NCBI GenBank assembly: GCA_045804965.1 | Contig: JBJMMD010000011.1 | Span: 1 to 36,232 of the forward strand | DNA length: 36,232 nt | Direction: 5' to 3' | Origin: CAVTUU01 sp045804965 | Lineage (GTDB): Bacteria; Chloroflexota; Chloroflexia; Thermomicrobiales; UBA6265 | Part shown: in pieces, positions 8,467-16,428 of the stretch | Numbering within the stretch: the first letter of the stretch is position 1 | How the letters are laid out: each line of letters starts with the position of its first letter | The notes under the pieces: generated by a model | The model's input: only the letters and a program-made list of their open reading frames with translations | What the model was told of the DNA's origin: nothing | The model's database searches: none | Translations under genes and position numbers: made by a program

Positions 8467-9276
8467 ATGACCGAGCGGAGCGTTCCCACTGGCGCGGCGC
8501 CCGGCGCTGTCGGTTTTCTGACCGACTCGACGTTGTGTATCGGTTGCAAGGCCTGCGAGGTCGCGTGCAAGCAGTGGAACAAGCTGGAAATGGACCCGGT
8601 CCAGTTTACCGGCTTCAGCTATGACAATACGGTCGATCTCAGCGCGGAGACGTGGCGGCACGTCAAGTTTGTCGAACAACCGCTGGCGGACGGTCCCGCC
8701 GGCCGTGTGGCATGGCTGATGGTGAGCGATGTCTGCAAGCATTGCGTTAATGCAGCTTGCCTGCAGGCGTGCCCGACGGGTGCGATCGTGCGCACCGAAT
8801 TCGGCACAGTCGTGATCCGCCAAGATATTTGCAATGGCTGCGGTTACTGCGTTCCGGCCTGTCCGTTTGGCGTGCCTCAGTTGAGCCACCTTGATGGCCG
8901 CTCGCACAAGTGCACGCTCTGTTACGATCGCATCTCGTTTGGGCGGATGCCTGCGTGTGCCCAAGCATGTCCGACGGAATCGATCAAATTCGGCCCCATC
9001 GCCGAGCTTTACCAACATGCAACCGATCGCGTCGAGCAGCTTCGATCGCGTTCGCATCCTAATGCCTACATTTACGGAGATCGTGAGATTGGCGGCACCG
9101 GCGGGATCGACGGTCTGAACGCGATGTTCATCTTGACCGCGCCGCCGGAGACGTACAATCTGCCCACGAAACCGTCGTTGCCCCAGGATCGGGTCAAACC
9201 CGCATTTGTCTCGGTCGCGGTCGCCGCCGCAAGCTTGAGTCTTGCCATCGCCGGCGCGCTGTGGCGCAAACGGTAA
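8467..9276 (+). CDS. Four-cluster ferredoxin-like electron transfer subunit (FdnH/NrfC type)
   Basis: This is the electron-transfer beta subunit of a membrane-bound molybdopterin oxidoreductase or related complex. Cysteine motifs for four 4Fe-4S clusters appear in order: CIGCKACEVACK, CKHCVNAACLQACP, CNGCGYCVPACP and CTLC..CAQACP. The order and the CIGCKACEVACKQWN opening resemble formate dehydrogenase beta subunits. A C-terminal hydrophobic helix (FVSVAVAAASLSLAIAGALW) anchors it. No catalytic molybdenum subunit is in the window. ATG 8467 is preceded by GGAG; the longer frame from 8359 lacks family resemblance. The NrfD-type membrane partner that normally follows directly lies 2.2 kb downstream. 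Confidence 0.88.
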   Translation: MTERSVPTGAAPGAVGFLTDSTLCIGCKACEVACKQWNKLEMDPVQFTGFSYDNTVDLSAETWRHVKFVEQPLADGPAGRVAWLMVSDVCKHCVNAACLQACPTGAIVRTEFGTVVIRQDICNGCGYCVPACPFGVPQLSHLDGRSHKCTLCYDRISFGRMPACAQACPTESIKFGPIAELYQHATDRVEQLRSRSHPNAYIYGDREIGGTGGIDGLNAMFILTAPPETYNLPTKPSLPQDRVKPAFVSVAVAAASLSLAIAGALWRKR

Positions 9277-9402
9277 TCCACTCTTCACTTGCCCTTGTTC
9301 GTCCCCAAAGGAACAGTTCTTGCGCGCTCAAGAACGAGAGCGTGTTCGCGTTTTCAATGAAAACGCAGATCGCTTCAGGAGAGTGGGGAACGTGCATAGA
9401 GA

Positions 9403-9948
9403 ATGGTGGTAACGATGCAAGTCATTGTGATTGCGCGGGGCAGTCAGCGCAGAAATTCCAGCTCTTGGCGGAAATTGATGCTGCCAGTGACGGCAGGTGC
9501 CGCGACGGGTGCAACCCTTATGTATATGGCTGATCCTGAGCGCGGGCGAAGGCGGCGCGCGATCGCACGCGACCGGTCCTTGGCCGCGATTCGTCGAAGC
9601 GGACGGAAGGCCAACAAGTTGAGCCGGCGGACTGGGGCCAAGATCGTCGGCATGGCCACGTCGGCTATCCACATCCCGGCACGGTTGGATCAGCCTGTAA
9701 ACGACCCAATGCTCACAGACCGCATTTTGAGTCAGGTGTTCCGTGATCGAGAGATACCGCCGGGACGAGTCAACATTAACGTTGAAGACGGTATTGCCGT
9801 CATCCGTGGCGAACTCGACCGGCCGGAGCAAATTCGCGAGCTGCAAGATGCAGTGAAGGATGTGTCTGGTGTGCGAGAGGTCGCAAGTTTTCTCCATCTA
9901 CCTGAAATGACGCCGCTCAACAAAGAGCCGGCGCAGGGCGCGTCGTAG
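9403..9948 (+). CDS. BON-domain protein with N-terminal membrane segment
   Basis: After a short start there is a hydrophobic stretch (LMLPVTAGAATGATLMYMAD) ending in DPERGRRRR, a common membrane-proximal signature of BON proteins in Chloroflexota and actinobacteria. Then comes one BON domain (about 100-165) with INVEDGIAVIRGELDRPEQI and VKDVSGVREVASFL. BON domains bind lipids or act in osmotic and envelope stress; the exact role here is unknown. Start ATG 9403 or 9415; neither has a strong ribosome site. The gene sits between the FeS subunit and the NrfD gene and is not expected in that complex. Confidence 0.75.
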   Translation: MVVTMQVIVIARGSQRRNSSSWRKLMLPVTAGAATGATLMYMADPERGRRRRAIARDRSLAAIRRSGRKANKLSRRTGAKIVGMATSAIHIPARLDQPVNDPMLTDRILSQVFRDREIPPGRVNINVEDGIAVIRGELDRPEQIRELQDAVKDVSGVREVASFLHLPEMTPLNKEPAQGAS

Positions 9949-9989
9949 ACGCGGACGCACGCTAGCCAGCGGACGCGAGGGAGAATGCC

Positions 9990-10262
9990 ATGCGAGGCAC
10001 GGTTGACCGCGTCGTCGCCGATAATGGATTTGGTTTCCTGATTGGGCCAAACGGTGAAGAATATTTCTTCCACCGGACCGGACTCATGGGGCCAGAATTC
10101 GAGGAATTGGGTCCCGGGGTGACCGTCGAGTTCCAAGCCGCGGAAGAAGAGGGCGACACGTCGGACGAGCATCTGCGCGCCGTGAATATCCGACTTGCCG
10201 AGGACGCTGTCCCAGCAGTTGACAATGAGCCGCTCCCACCCGAAAAGATCGGCGGCCTCTAG
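9990..10262 (+). CDS. Cold-shock-domain-like small protein
   Basis: This is a 90-residue protein whose first half reads GTVDRVVADNGFGFLIGPNG followed by EEYFFHRTGL. That matches the OB-fold of cold-shock proteins, including the RNP1-like GFGFL and RNP2-like YFFH segments. The second half is acidic (EEEGDTSDEH) and Pro-rich. It probably binds single-stranded nucleic acid. A strong GAGGGAGA ribosome site precedes ATG 9990. It lies 41 bp after the BON gene and may be co-transcribed with it. Confidence 0.75.
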   Translation: MRGTVDRVVADNGFGFLIGPNGEEYFFHRTGLMGPEFEELGPGVTVEFQAAEEEGDTSDEHLRAVNIRLAEDAVPAVDNEPLPPEKIGGL

Positions 10263-10559
10263 GAAACGACTATCACTCAATGCGGTCGACGGTCGCGTCA
10301 TGGCCAGCAAGACCCAGTACGCTTGGGCGCGAAATCTCTCCTTTTGAGATCTCGTCAGTTCGGGCGACCAAAGCCTTGCTCGCTCATGGGCAGGTCAGCG
10401 GCTCAGAGAAGCGTACCCCTACGCTGAGTGACGAGATCTGCATGACGCGAATGGCAGGCTTGTGGCAATGCCGGCCACCAACGCTTGCAGAACTGTGATC
10501 CAAGCGCAAGCACGCCACCTCATTGCTATTCAACGCGCGGATACGAGTAACACGCTTGA
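10263..10559. other. Non-coding gap, no convincing gene
   Basis: About 300 bp with no frame that resembles a protein. It holds small inverted repeats such as AGCGT..ACGCT near 10410 and appears less GC-rich than the flanks. No RNA gene was recognised. Confidence 0.4.
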
Positions 10560-10682
10560 CTAGCGTTTTAGACGCTTTCGCCATTCGCGAGCTTTCTGCT
10601 TGCCACGCGGCCACCACTCACGAGCTTTTTCTTTTCCAAGCTTCCATAGCTTTCGGGCATTTTCCTGTTGTCGCTCCCACAT
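10560..10682 (-). CDS. Candidate 40-residue Arg/Lys/Trp-rich microprotein
   Basis: A short frame preceded by a strong AGGAG ribosome site encodes MWERQQENARKLWKLG followed by KEKAREWWPRGKQKAREWRKRLKR. It is highly basic (about 17 Lys/Arg of 40) with an internal repeat KAREWW / KAREWR. The pattern suggests an amphipathic helix that binds nucleic acid or membranes, but no family was recognised. It lies on the same strand as, and downstream of, the unknown membrane protein gene. It could also be chance coding. The ribosome site and internal repeat are the only support. Confidence 0.4.
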   Translation of the reverse strand: MWERQQENARKLWKLGKEKAREWWPRGKQKAREWRKRLKR

Positions 10683-10809
10683 TGTTGCCTACTCCTTTGT
10701 CTGTAGCGGAATAAGGCTAGCGTCACGGACTCTAGCACGGACACTGGCAGAGCCGAGTTCCAGAAGCTAGCGTCCAGCCTCTTTGCCATTGAGCCTGCTA
10801 TCGCCTGGG

Positions 10810-11319
10810 TCACGCCTTCGGTTGGTCATCCATGCGATCGCGAAAGGTGATGCCCTTATCTTTCTCAGGATCTTGCGGGCAGCTTGGTGAATGGTACTCA
10901 GTCTGCAAGACAGCCAGAACGTCTTTGCGCAGCAGCGTGAGGTCACTCCGAGCTTCGTTGAGACGTTGGTGCCATGCGGCGCGATCCTCTTTGGGGACGC
11001 TCAAATTGACCGCTGCCTGGTTAGTGATGCGGACTTGCTCAATATTGCTGGCCTCAAAGCTCTGCCAGATGATGAAACGCTTGACGAGCTTTGAGTCTTT
11101 CGTGGCCTCGAGTGAGTTACCTCTCAGTAGCTCATCTACCGCACTGGTGCGGATAGGCGTGCGCATCAGAAATTCGGTCTCATCGAAGGCAGGCACGTCA
11201 GTGGTGATTTTGTATAGCTGGTCAGAGAGCGTGCGAAAGAGCACGGCTCTACGCGCTTTGGTCTCTTGGCGAGCGTGCCACCAGCTCGCGCAATAACCAA
11301 ACAGCGCGGCAATGACCAC
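10810..11319 (-). CDS. Unknown membrane-anchored protein
   Basis: The protein starts with a hydrophobic helix (VVIAALFGYCASWW), then a charged helical domain of about 140 residues with many Asp/Glu/Lys/Arg. No family was recognised. The frame stays open upstream to about 11460 without ATG. Residues before the GTG at 11319 (SACLWLG) extend the same helix, so the true start may be an upstream rare codon. The gene is on the opposite strand to the FeS/NrfD genes, and its codon use looks less GC-biased than its neighbours, consistent with acquisition. Confidence 0.5.
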   Translation of the reverse strand: MVIAALFGYCASWWHARQETKARRAVLFRTLSDQLYKITTDVPAFDETEFLMRTPIRTSAVDELLRGNSLEATKDSKLVKRFIIWQSFEASNIEQVRITNQAAVNLSVPKEDRAAWHQRLNEARSDLTLLRKDVLAVLQTEYHSPSCPQDPEKDKGITFRDRMDDQPKA

Positions 11320-11532
11320 GCCAAGCCACAGACACGCAGAGAGTTGGTTGAGGCATTTGGGCTCAGTCCGGCTAACATGATTGGCCCGCCACTGGGCTTT
11401 GAGGACATTGCAGCCGCCCAGATCACCCCAAAAGCGTAGGGCTCTAGGAATAGGCGTGGGCTAGACTTGTGACCGCTATTCGGTTGGTACCGCCCATTTG
11501 GATACAATGGATCGCGCAGTAAGTAAGGATGA

Positions 11533-12486
11533 ATTACCATCACCCACGATGCCCCGAGTGATTCACGAACATCCTATTACGGGATCCCGCCCATTCACAA
11601 ACCGCACTGGAAATGGCTGATCATCAGCTACTTCTTTCTCGGCGGGATTTCGAGCGCGAGTTATGCCATCGGCGCGATCGCCGGGCTTTCGAAGCGCGAG
11701 GAAAACGCCGCGATTGCGCGGACGGGGCGTTACGTCTCATTTGCCGCGCTTGTTCCGTGCCCGGCGTTGTTGGTTCTCGATCTCGGGAAGCCCGAGCGAT
11801 TCTTGAACATGCTGCGCGTGTTCAACCCGCGCTCGCCGATGTCGCTCGGCTCGTGGGGGTTGATGACGTTCAGCATGTTCTCGGGAACGTCAGGGCTCGT
11901 GCAGGCATCGCAAGACGGACTCTTTGGACAGGAAGTCGCCCGTCGCTCGAAATCTGTGCCTGCTAGTGAGCTCGGCGCGGTCGGGACAGCGCCGGCGTTC
12001 TTTCTCGGCGGCTACACCGGGGTGCTCCTAGGCGCGACCGCCGTTCCGCTCTGGGCCAAGAGCGCGAACCTGCTCGGCCCACTTTTCCTCAGCTCGGCCG
12101 TTTCCAGCGCTTCGTCGGCGATTGCCCTCATCTTGGCGAGCACCGGAGCCGATGATGCCGCACTTCGCCGAATTGAGGAGATTAAACTCGCCGGGGTCAT
12201 CGCTGAGGCAGGTCTGCTCGCCGCGATGCAATTGCGCCTGGGAGAGACGGCAAAGCCACTTCGTGAAGATCATCTCGGGAACGTGATGAAGTTCGGGGTT
12301 ATTGGCGGCGGGATCGTCTCAGATCTCATGATGCGGATGGCGATGCGACGCTGGCGATCACGCCGCCTCACTGTTGCTTCTTCGGTGCTTGGACTCGCGA
12401 GTGGTTTCGCGCTTCGCTACGCTGTGGTCATGGGCGGACGTGCATCCGCGGACGACCCTCATGCGACCTTCGACTTCGCGCGCTAG
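11533..12486 (+). CDS. nrfD: NrfD/polysulfide reductase-type membrane subunit, no canonical start codon
   Basis: This multi-helix quinone-interacting membrane subunit partners four-cluster FeS proteins. Key stretches are YYGIPPIHKPHWKWLIISYF followed by FLGGISSASY, then LVLDLGKPERFLNMLRVFNP and RSPMSLGSWGLMTFS. These are the conserved NrfD core and its first quinol-side loop. The full frame runs from 11533 (just after an in-frame TGA) to the stop. No ATG, GTG or TTG occurs before the ATT at 11533 or within the first 60 codons. The first ordinary start (11767) would delete the first helix and the invariant loop. So the gene is 5'-truncated or frameshifted, or it uses ATT/ATC. About 317 codons remain. 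It converges with glyS, overlapping by 4 bp. Confidence 0.75.
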   Translation: MTITHDAPSDSRTSYYGIPPIHKPHWKWLIISYFFLGGISSASYAIGAIAGLSKREENAAIARTGRYVSFAALVPCPALLVLDLGKPERFLNMLRVFNPRSPMSLGSWGLMTFSMFSGTSGLVQASQDGLFGQEVARRSKSVPASELGAVGTAPAFFLGGYTGVLLGATAVPLWAKSANLLGPLFLSSAVSSASSAIALILASTGADDAALRRIEEIKLAGVIAEAGLLAAMQLRLGETAKPLREDHLGNVMKFGVIGGGIVSDLMMRMAMRRWRSRRLTVASSVLGLASGFALRYAVVMGGRASADDPHATFDFAR

Positions 12487-13901
12487 CCAATTCGCTCCCG
12501 CAGATAAGCGGCCACATCGGCGATCGGAATTCGGTCCTGGTTTGTGGTGTCTCGATCCCGAACCGTCACGGTTTGGTCCTGGAGCGTGTCGTAGTCGATG
12601 GTGAAGCAATATGGCGTGCCGATTTCGTCCTGCCGGCGATAACGTTTGCCGATGTTGCCGGTTTCGTCGTATTCGACGAGATACGGCGTTTCGGCCTGAA
12701 CGCGATCGAAGAGTTCTTTCCCAATATCAGCGAGTTCGGGCTTCTTCATGAGCGGCAAAATCGCGGCCTTGTACGGCGCGAGCGCGGGAGCGAGGCGAAG
12801 CACGATCCGCGTGTCCGGCTTGCCGTTGACATCGACGGTTGCTTCCTCGTCGTAGGCATCGAGGAGGATGACCAGCATCGTGCGATCGACGCCAAACGTC
12901 GGTTCGATCACGTACGGCAGAATGCGCGTGCCCGTTTCCTGATCGAAATAGGTGAGGTCTTGGCCGCTAAATTCCTGATGGCGGGAGAGATCGAAATCGG
13001 TCCGGTTGGCAAGACCATAAAGTTCTTTCCATCCGAGCGAACCTGGGAACAGATATTCGAAGTCGACGGTTCGGCTTGAATAGTGAGAAAGCTCCGCCTT
13101 GGCGTGTTCGCGGACGCGGACATGCTCTTCATGCAGACCGATAAGCTTCACCCACGCCTGCATCGACTCTAGCCAGTCATCGAATGCGCCGGCATCTTCG
13201 CCGGGTTTGACAAAGTACTCAATCTCCATTTGTTCGAATTCGATGTCGCGAAAAATGAAGTTTCCTGGAGTGATTTCGTTGCGGAACGCTTTACCAATTT
13301 GGCCGACGCCGAACGGCAATTTCACTCGCTGAGTGGCCAGGATGTTCTTGAATTGGACGAATATGGCTTGCGCCGTCTCTGGGCGCAAATAGACCTCGAT
13401 GCCCGTTTTGGAAACCGGACCGATCGTCGTCTTGAACATCATGTTGAATTGGCGGGCGTCGGTCAGGGTCCGATTGCCGCAGCGCGGGCAGGGCAGCTTT
13501 GCCTCGGCAATAATTCGTGACATGTCATTCGGAGACACGCCGACAACAGATTTGCCGAGGCGTTCTTCGATCAGGTCGTCGGCGCGAAACCGGCTCTTGC
13601 ACGTTTTGCAATCGACCAACGGGTCATTGAAGTTGACGACGTGGCCGGACGCTTCCCACACTCTCGGGTGCATGAGGATGCCGGCGTCCAACCCAACGAT
13701 CTCTTTACGGCGATGGACAAACATCCGCCACCAGAGCTGCTTGATATTGTTCTTCAGCTCGACGCCGAGCGGACCGTAGTCCCAAGTGTTCGCAAGTCCT
13801 CCGTAGATTTCGGAACCAGGAAAGACGTATCCTCGCCGTTTACACAGCGCGACGATCTTTTCCATGCTGGCGGCACGCGTCACAGTGGTTTGTTCGCTCA
13901 A
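12483..13901 (-). CDS. glyS: Glycyl-tRNA synthetase (class II, homodimer type)
   Basis: This enzyme charges tRNA-Gly. It opens with KIVALCKRRGYVFPGSEIYG followed by GLANTWDYGPLGVELKNNI, the hallmark of the alpha2 bacterial/archaeal GlyRS. It contains the zinc-site cysteines CKTC and CPRCG, class II motif 2 (FRNEITPGNFIFRDIEFEQM) and motif 3 (GVDRTMLVIL). The anticodon-binding domain (LAPYKAAILPLMKKPELA) follows. The length of 472 is normal. The start is TTG 13901, preceded by GGGAG seven bases away. No T-box is visible in the 100-bp leader. Confidence 0.93.
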   Translation of the reverse strand: MSEQTTVTRAASMEKIVALCKRRGYVFPGSEIYGGLANTWDYGPLGVELKNNIKQLWWRMFVHRRKEIVGLDAGILMHPRVWEASGHVVNFNDPLVDCKTCKSRFRADDLIEERLGKSVVGVSPNDMSRIIAEAKLPCPRCGNRTLTDARQFNMMFKTTIGPVSKTGIEVYLRPETAQAIFVQFKNILATQRVKLPFGVGQIGKAFRNEITPGNFIFRDIEFEQMEIEYFVKPGEDAGAFDDWLESMQAWVKLIGLHEEHVRVREHAKAELSHYSSRTVDFEYLFPGSLGWKELYGLANRTDFDLSRHQEFSGQDLTYFDQETGTRILPYVIEPTFGVDRTMLVILLDAYDEEATVDVNGKPDTRIVLRLAPALAPYKAAILPLMKKPELADIGKELFDRVQAETPYLVEYDETGNIGKRYRRQDEIGTPYCFTIDYDTLQDQTVTVRDRDTTNQDRIPIADVAAYLRERIG

Positions 13902-13944
13902 GATCGACTCCCTTCGATCCAGAATGCCGTGCGGTCATTGCGAA

Positions 13945-13968
13945 ACGGGAGGGCGATCGCCCTCCCGT
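13945..13968 (-). terminator. 24-bp perfect palindrome after xerC/D
   Basis: Two perfectly complementary 12-base arms (ACGGGAGGGCGA and its complement) lie directly abutted between the recombinase stop and the glyS leader. Read on the minus strand it is followed by TTTCGC. An outer CATTGCG/CGCAATG pair flanks it. It most likely terminates xerC transcription; it could also be a protein-binding site. Confidence 0.55.
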
Positions 13969-14003
13969 CCGCCTTTGACATGCCGCAATGGTTCTCCGCC
14001 GGT

Positions 14004-14948
14004 CTAGACGTCGGCGGTAGCTGGCTCGCCCACGATTACAGGTGCGTAGGTCTCAACCCCGTTCGCACTCGCGATCTGTCGATAGACCTGGGTGGTGGAG
14101 ATGCTGACGTGGCCAAGCGTTTGCTGGACGTCGCGAAGCTCGGCCCCATCTCGAAGTGCGTGGGTAGCGAATGAATGACGCAGCGTGTGCGGCGTTATAT
14201 CCCCGATCCCGGCCTGCTGCGCGTACGACTTTAGGATCAACCAAAAACCCTGCCGCGTCAGGCGGGTTCCACGGTGATTGAGGAACAACGCGTCGTCGTC
14301 ATTCGACGCCGACACCGGCCGGCCCACGGCGAGATACTCGACCAAGGAGCCAACTGCCCGCGCTCGAATCGGGACGAATCGTTGCCGTCCCGCTTTACCG
14401 GAGCAGCGAACGACGCCTCGCTCGAGGTCGAGGTCGCCGAGATTCATCGCCACGAGCTCGCTGACCCGCATGCCGGTGGCGTAAAGAGTTTCCATCATTG
14501 CCAAGTCTCGAATCGCCTCCGAGCGATTCGTTTCCCGCTTCTTGTCCGGCTGAGCGAGAAGCCGATTGACCTCCTCCTGAGTGATCGACCGTGGCACGTA
14601 TTTCTCGACTCTCGGCGAAGTCATCGCCGTGCTGGGGTCGGACCGGGTGATTCCCTCCTGTTCTAAGTAATGGCAGAAGGATTTGATCGCCGCAGTCTTG
14701 CGAGCCACTGTTGCCGCTTTGTATTGCCGTTCATGAAGGTGCAAGAGATAACGGCTGAGATTCAGATCGGTCAGTTCCTGCCACGATGTGATCGGCGCTT
14801 GGTGGTCTTCGCTCGGTGGCGTTTGCAAGTAGGTGACGAACTGACTGAGATCGTTTCGGTAGGCCGCGATGGTATTCGTCGAAAACCCTCGTTCGCTCAT
14901 CAGCACGGACAAAAACTGATCTATTTCGGCGTGCATCCGATCCCCCAA
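14004..14948 (-). CDS. xerC: Tyrosine recombinase (XerC/XerD family)
   Basis: This is a site-specific recombinase that resolves chromosome dimers. The N-terminal SAM-like core-binding domain reads FLSVLMSERGFSTNTIAAYR. The catalytic domain shows the first Arg in TGMRVSELVAMNLGDLDL, HTLRHSFATHAL (His-x2-Arg), LGHVSISTTQVY (His and nucleophile Tyr). At about 310 residues it is the XerC/D size. The frame allows ATG 14948 or 14936 (MHAEIDQFL). It sits between housekeeping genes (ald, glyS), so a chromosomal Xer role fits better than a phage integrase. Confidence 0.85.
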   Translation of the reverse strand: MGDRMHAEIDQFLSVLMSERGFSTNTIAAYRNDLSQFVTYLQTPPSEDHQAPITSWQELTDLNLSRYLLHLHERQYKAATVARKTAAIKSFCHYLEQEGITRSDPSTAMTSPRVEKYVPRSITQEEVNRLLAQPDKKRETNRSEAIRDLAMMETLYATGMRVSELVAMNLGDLDLERGVVRCSGKAGRQRFVPIRARAVGSLVEYLAVGRPVSASNDDDALFLNHRGTRLTRQGFWLILKSYAQQAGIGDITPHTLRHSFATHALRDGAELRDVQQTLGHVSISTTQVYRQIASANGVETYAPVIVGEPATADV

Positions 14949-15057
14949 AAGCTGTGGCTCCCGAAGCCGAAAAACAGGAAAACGAGACGCCTGGTTGCGA
15001 GGCGCTCTATGACCCAGCCGGACTCGTCTTTACAGAATAGCGCGGATTGCCCGCTCG

Positions 15058-16170
15058 TTACAGAGCGTCTTCCCACGGCCGGTAGTCAAAACCAAACGCA
15101 TCGGCTACCGCCTTGTAGGTCACTGAGCCGTTGAGCACGTTGATCCCCTTAGCCAGAGCGGGATCGCGGCGGGCGGCTCCCGCAAGTCCGAGGTCGGCAA
15201 GTTCCAGCGCGTACGGCAGCGTCACGTTCGACAAGGCGAGTGTACTCGTTCGCGGCACTGCGCCGGGCATATTGGTCACACAATAGTGAATGACACCCTC
15301 AATTTCGTAGATAGGATCGCTGTGCGACGTGGGCTTTGCTGTTTCGATGCATCCGCCCTGATCAATTGCGACGTCGACGACGACTGAACCGGCACGCATC
15401 GAATGGATCATATTCCTGGAGACAAGCTTCGGCGCCTTTGCCCCGGCGATGAGGACGCCGCCAATCACCAGATCCGCGTCTTTGACTGCTGCCGCCACGA
15501 TGTGGCTGTTCGAAGCAACGGTATGAATGCGGCCGTGGAGAACCAGGTCGAGATAGCGGAGACGTTCGACGTTGACGTCGAGCACCGTGACGTTAGCACC
15601 CATGCCAAGCGCAACCTGCGCCGCATTCGTGCCAACGACACCACCGCCGACGACGACCACATTCGCGCCGGGCACCCCAGGCACGCCGCCGAGCAACATG
15701 CCACGGCCGCCGTAGGTACGTTCGAGATAATGTGCGCCGACTTGAACCGCCATCCGGCCCGCGACTTCGCTCATCGGCGTCAGCAATGGCAACGGACCGT
15801 TGTTGATCTGGACTGTCTCGTATGCGACTGCCTGCACGCGGTTGCGCATCAGTGCCCGAGTTTGCGGCTCGTCGGCGGCGAGATGAAGATATGTAAAAAG
15901 GAGTTGATTTGGGCGCAGGAGGTCGTATTCGTCGGGGACCGGTTCCTTGACTTTCACGATCATTTCCGCGCGATCAAAGATTTCTTTGTGATCGCCAAGC
16001 AGCTCGGCCCCGACCGCTACAAATTCCTTATCGGCAAACCCACTCCCGGCGCCGGCGCTTTGTTCGACGATGACCGTATGGCCGCGGGCGACGTACTCGG
16101 CAACGCCGGCTGGCGTCGTCGAGACCCGGTTCTCCCGGTCCTTGACCTCTTTCGGCACCCCGACAATCAT
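15058..16170 (-). CDS. ald: Alanine dehydrogenase
   Basis: This enzyme carries out NAD-dependent interconversion of L-alanine and pyruvate plus ammonia. It opens with MIVGVPKEVKDRENRVSTTP and contains LFTYLHLAADE, the GVPGVPGANVVVVGGGVVGT dinucleotide-binding region and VVVDVAIDQGGC. The end GINVLNGSVTYKAVADAF is typical of Ald. About 370 residues, as expected. ATG 16170 (the second Met of the open frame) gives the canonical N-terminus and has AAGGGG upstream. A GTG at 16182 is possible. It is divergent from the solute-binding protein gene. Confidence 0.93.
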   Translation of the reverse strand: MIVGVPKEVKDRENRVSTTPAGVAEYVARGHTVIVEQSAGAGSGFADKEFVAVGAELLGDHKEIFDRAEMIVKVKEPVPDEYDLLRPNQLLFTYLHLAADEPQTRALMRNRVQAVAYETVQINNGPLPLLTPMSEVAGRMAVQVGAHYLERTYGGRGMLLGGVPGVPGANVVVVGGGVVGTNAAQVALGMGANVTVLDVNVERLRYLDLVLHGRIHTVASNSHIVAAAVKDADLVIGGVLIAGAKAPKLVSRNMIHSMRAGSVVVDVAIDQGGCIETAKPTSHSDPIYEIEGVIHYCVTNMPGAVPRTSTLALSNVTLPYALELADLGLAGAARRDPALAKGINVLNGSVTYKAVADAFGFDYRPWEDAL

Positions 16171-16428
16171 CGTGGCAGGCACCCCTTACCTGAGGATCAG
16201 AATCCCCAGCACGGTCGACGGCGTTGAACGGCCCCTCTGACCAAAGTGGCGGATGTCGCTATGGCGGCGGCATTCTAACATACACTTGTGGCGGATTCAG
16301 CCGAATATTTTCCGTATCGGACGAACGCGCCGTGGAATCTCGGTCCGGAGTATCATCTCCATCATGCCAAAACCCGTTTTTCGCGGGATCGACGCCCAAC
16401 GGGCGGTGTCGTTCGGGAGATTTTCACG

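Noticed and set aside
11218..11440. Plus-strand frame ending RRELVEAFGLSPANMIGPPL and GFEDIAAAQITPKA
   Set aside because: Protein-like ending but no start, no family resemblance, and it lies opposite the unknown membrane protein gene. Kept only as a possible gene remnant.
11767..12486. NrfD gene beginning at the first ATG (11767)
   Set aside because: The same frame upstream encodes the conserved NrfD first helix and loop (PPIHKPHWKW, FLGGISSASY), so this start would cut the protein in a conserved region.
14004..14948. Integrase of the phage-like element
   Set aside because: The recombinase sits 9 kb away between housekeeping genes and has the size and motifs of XerC/D.
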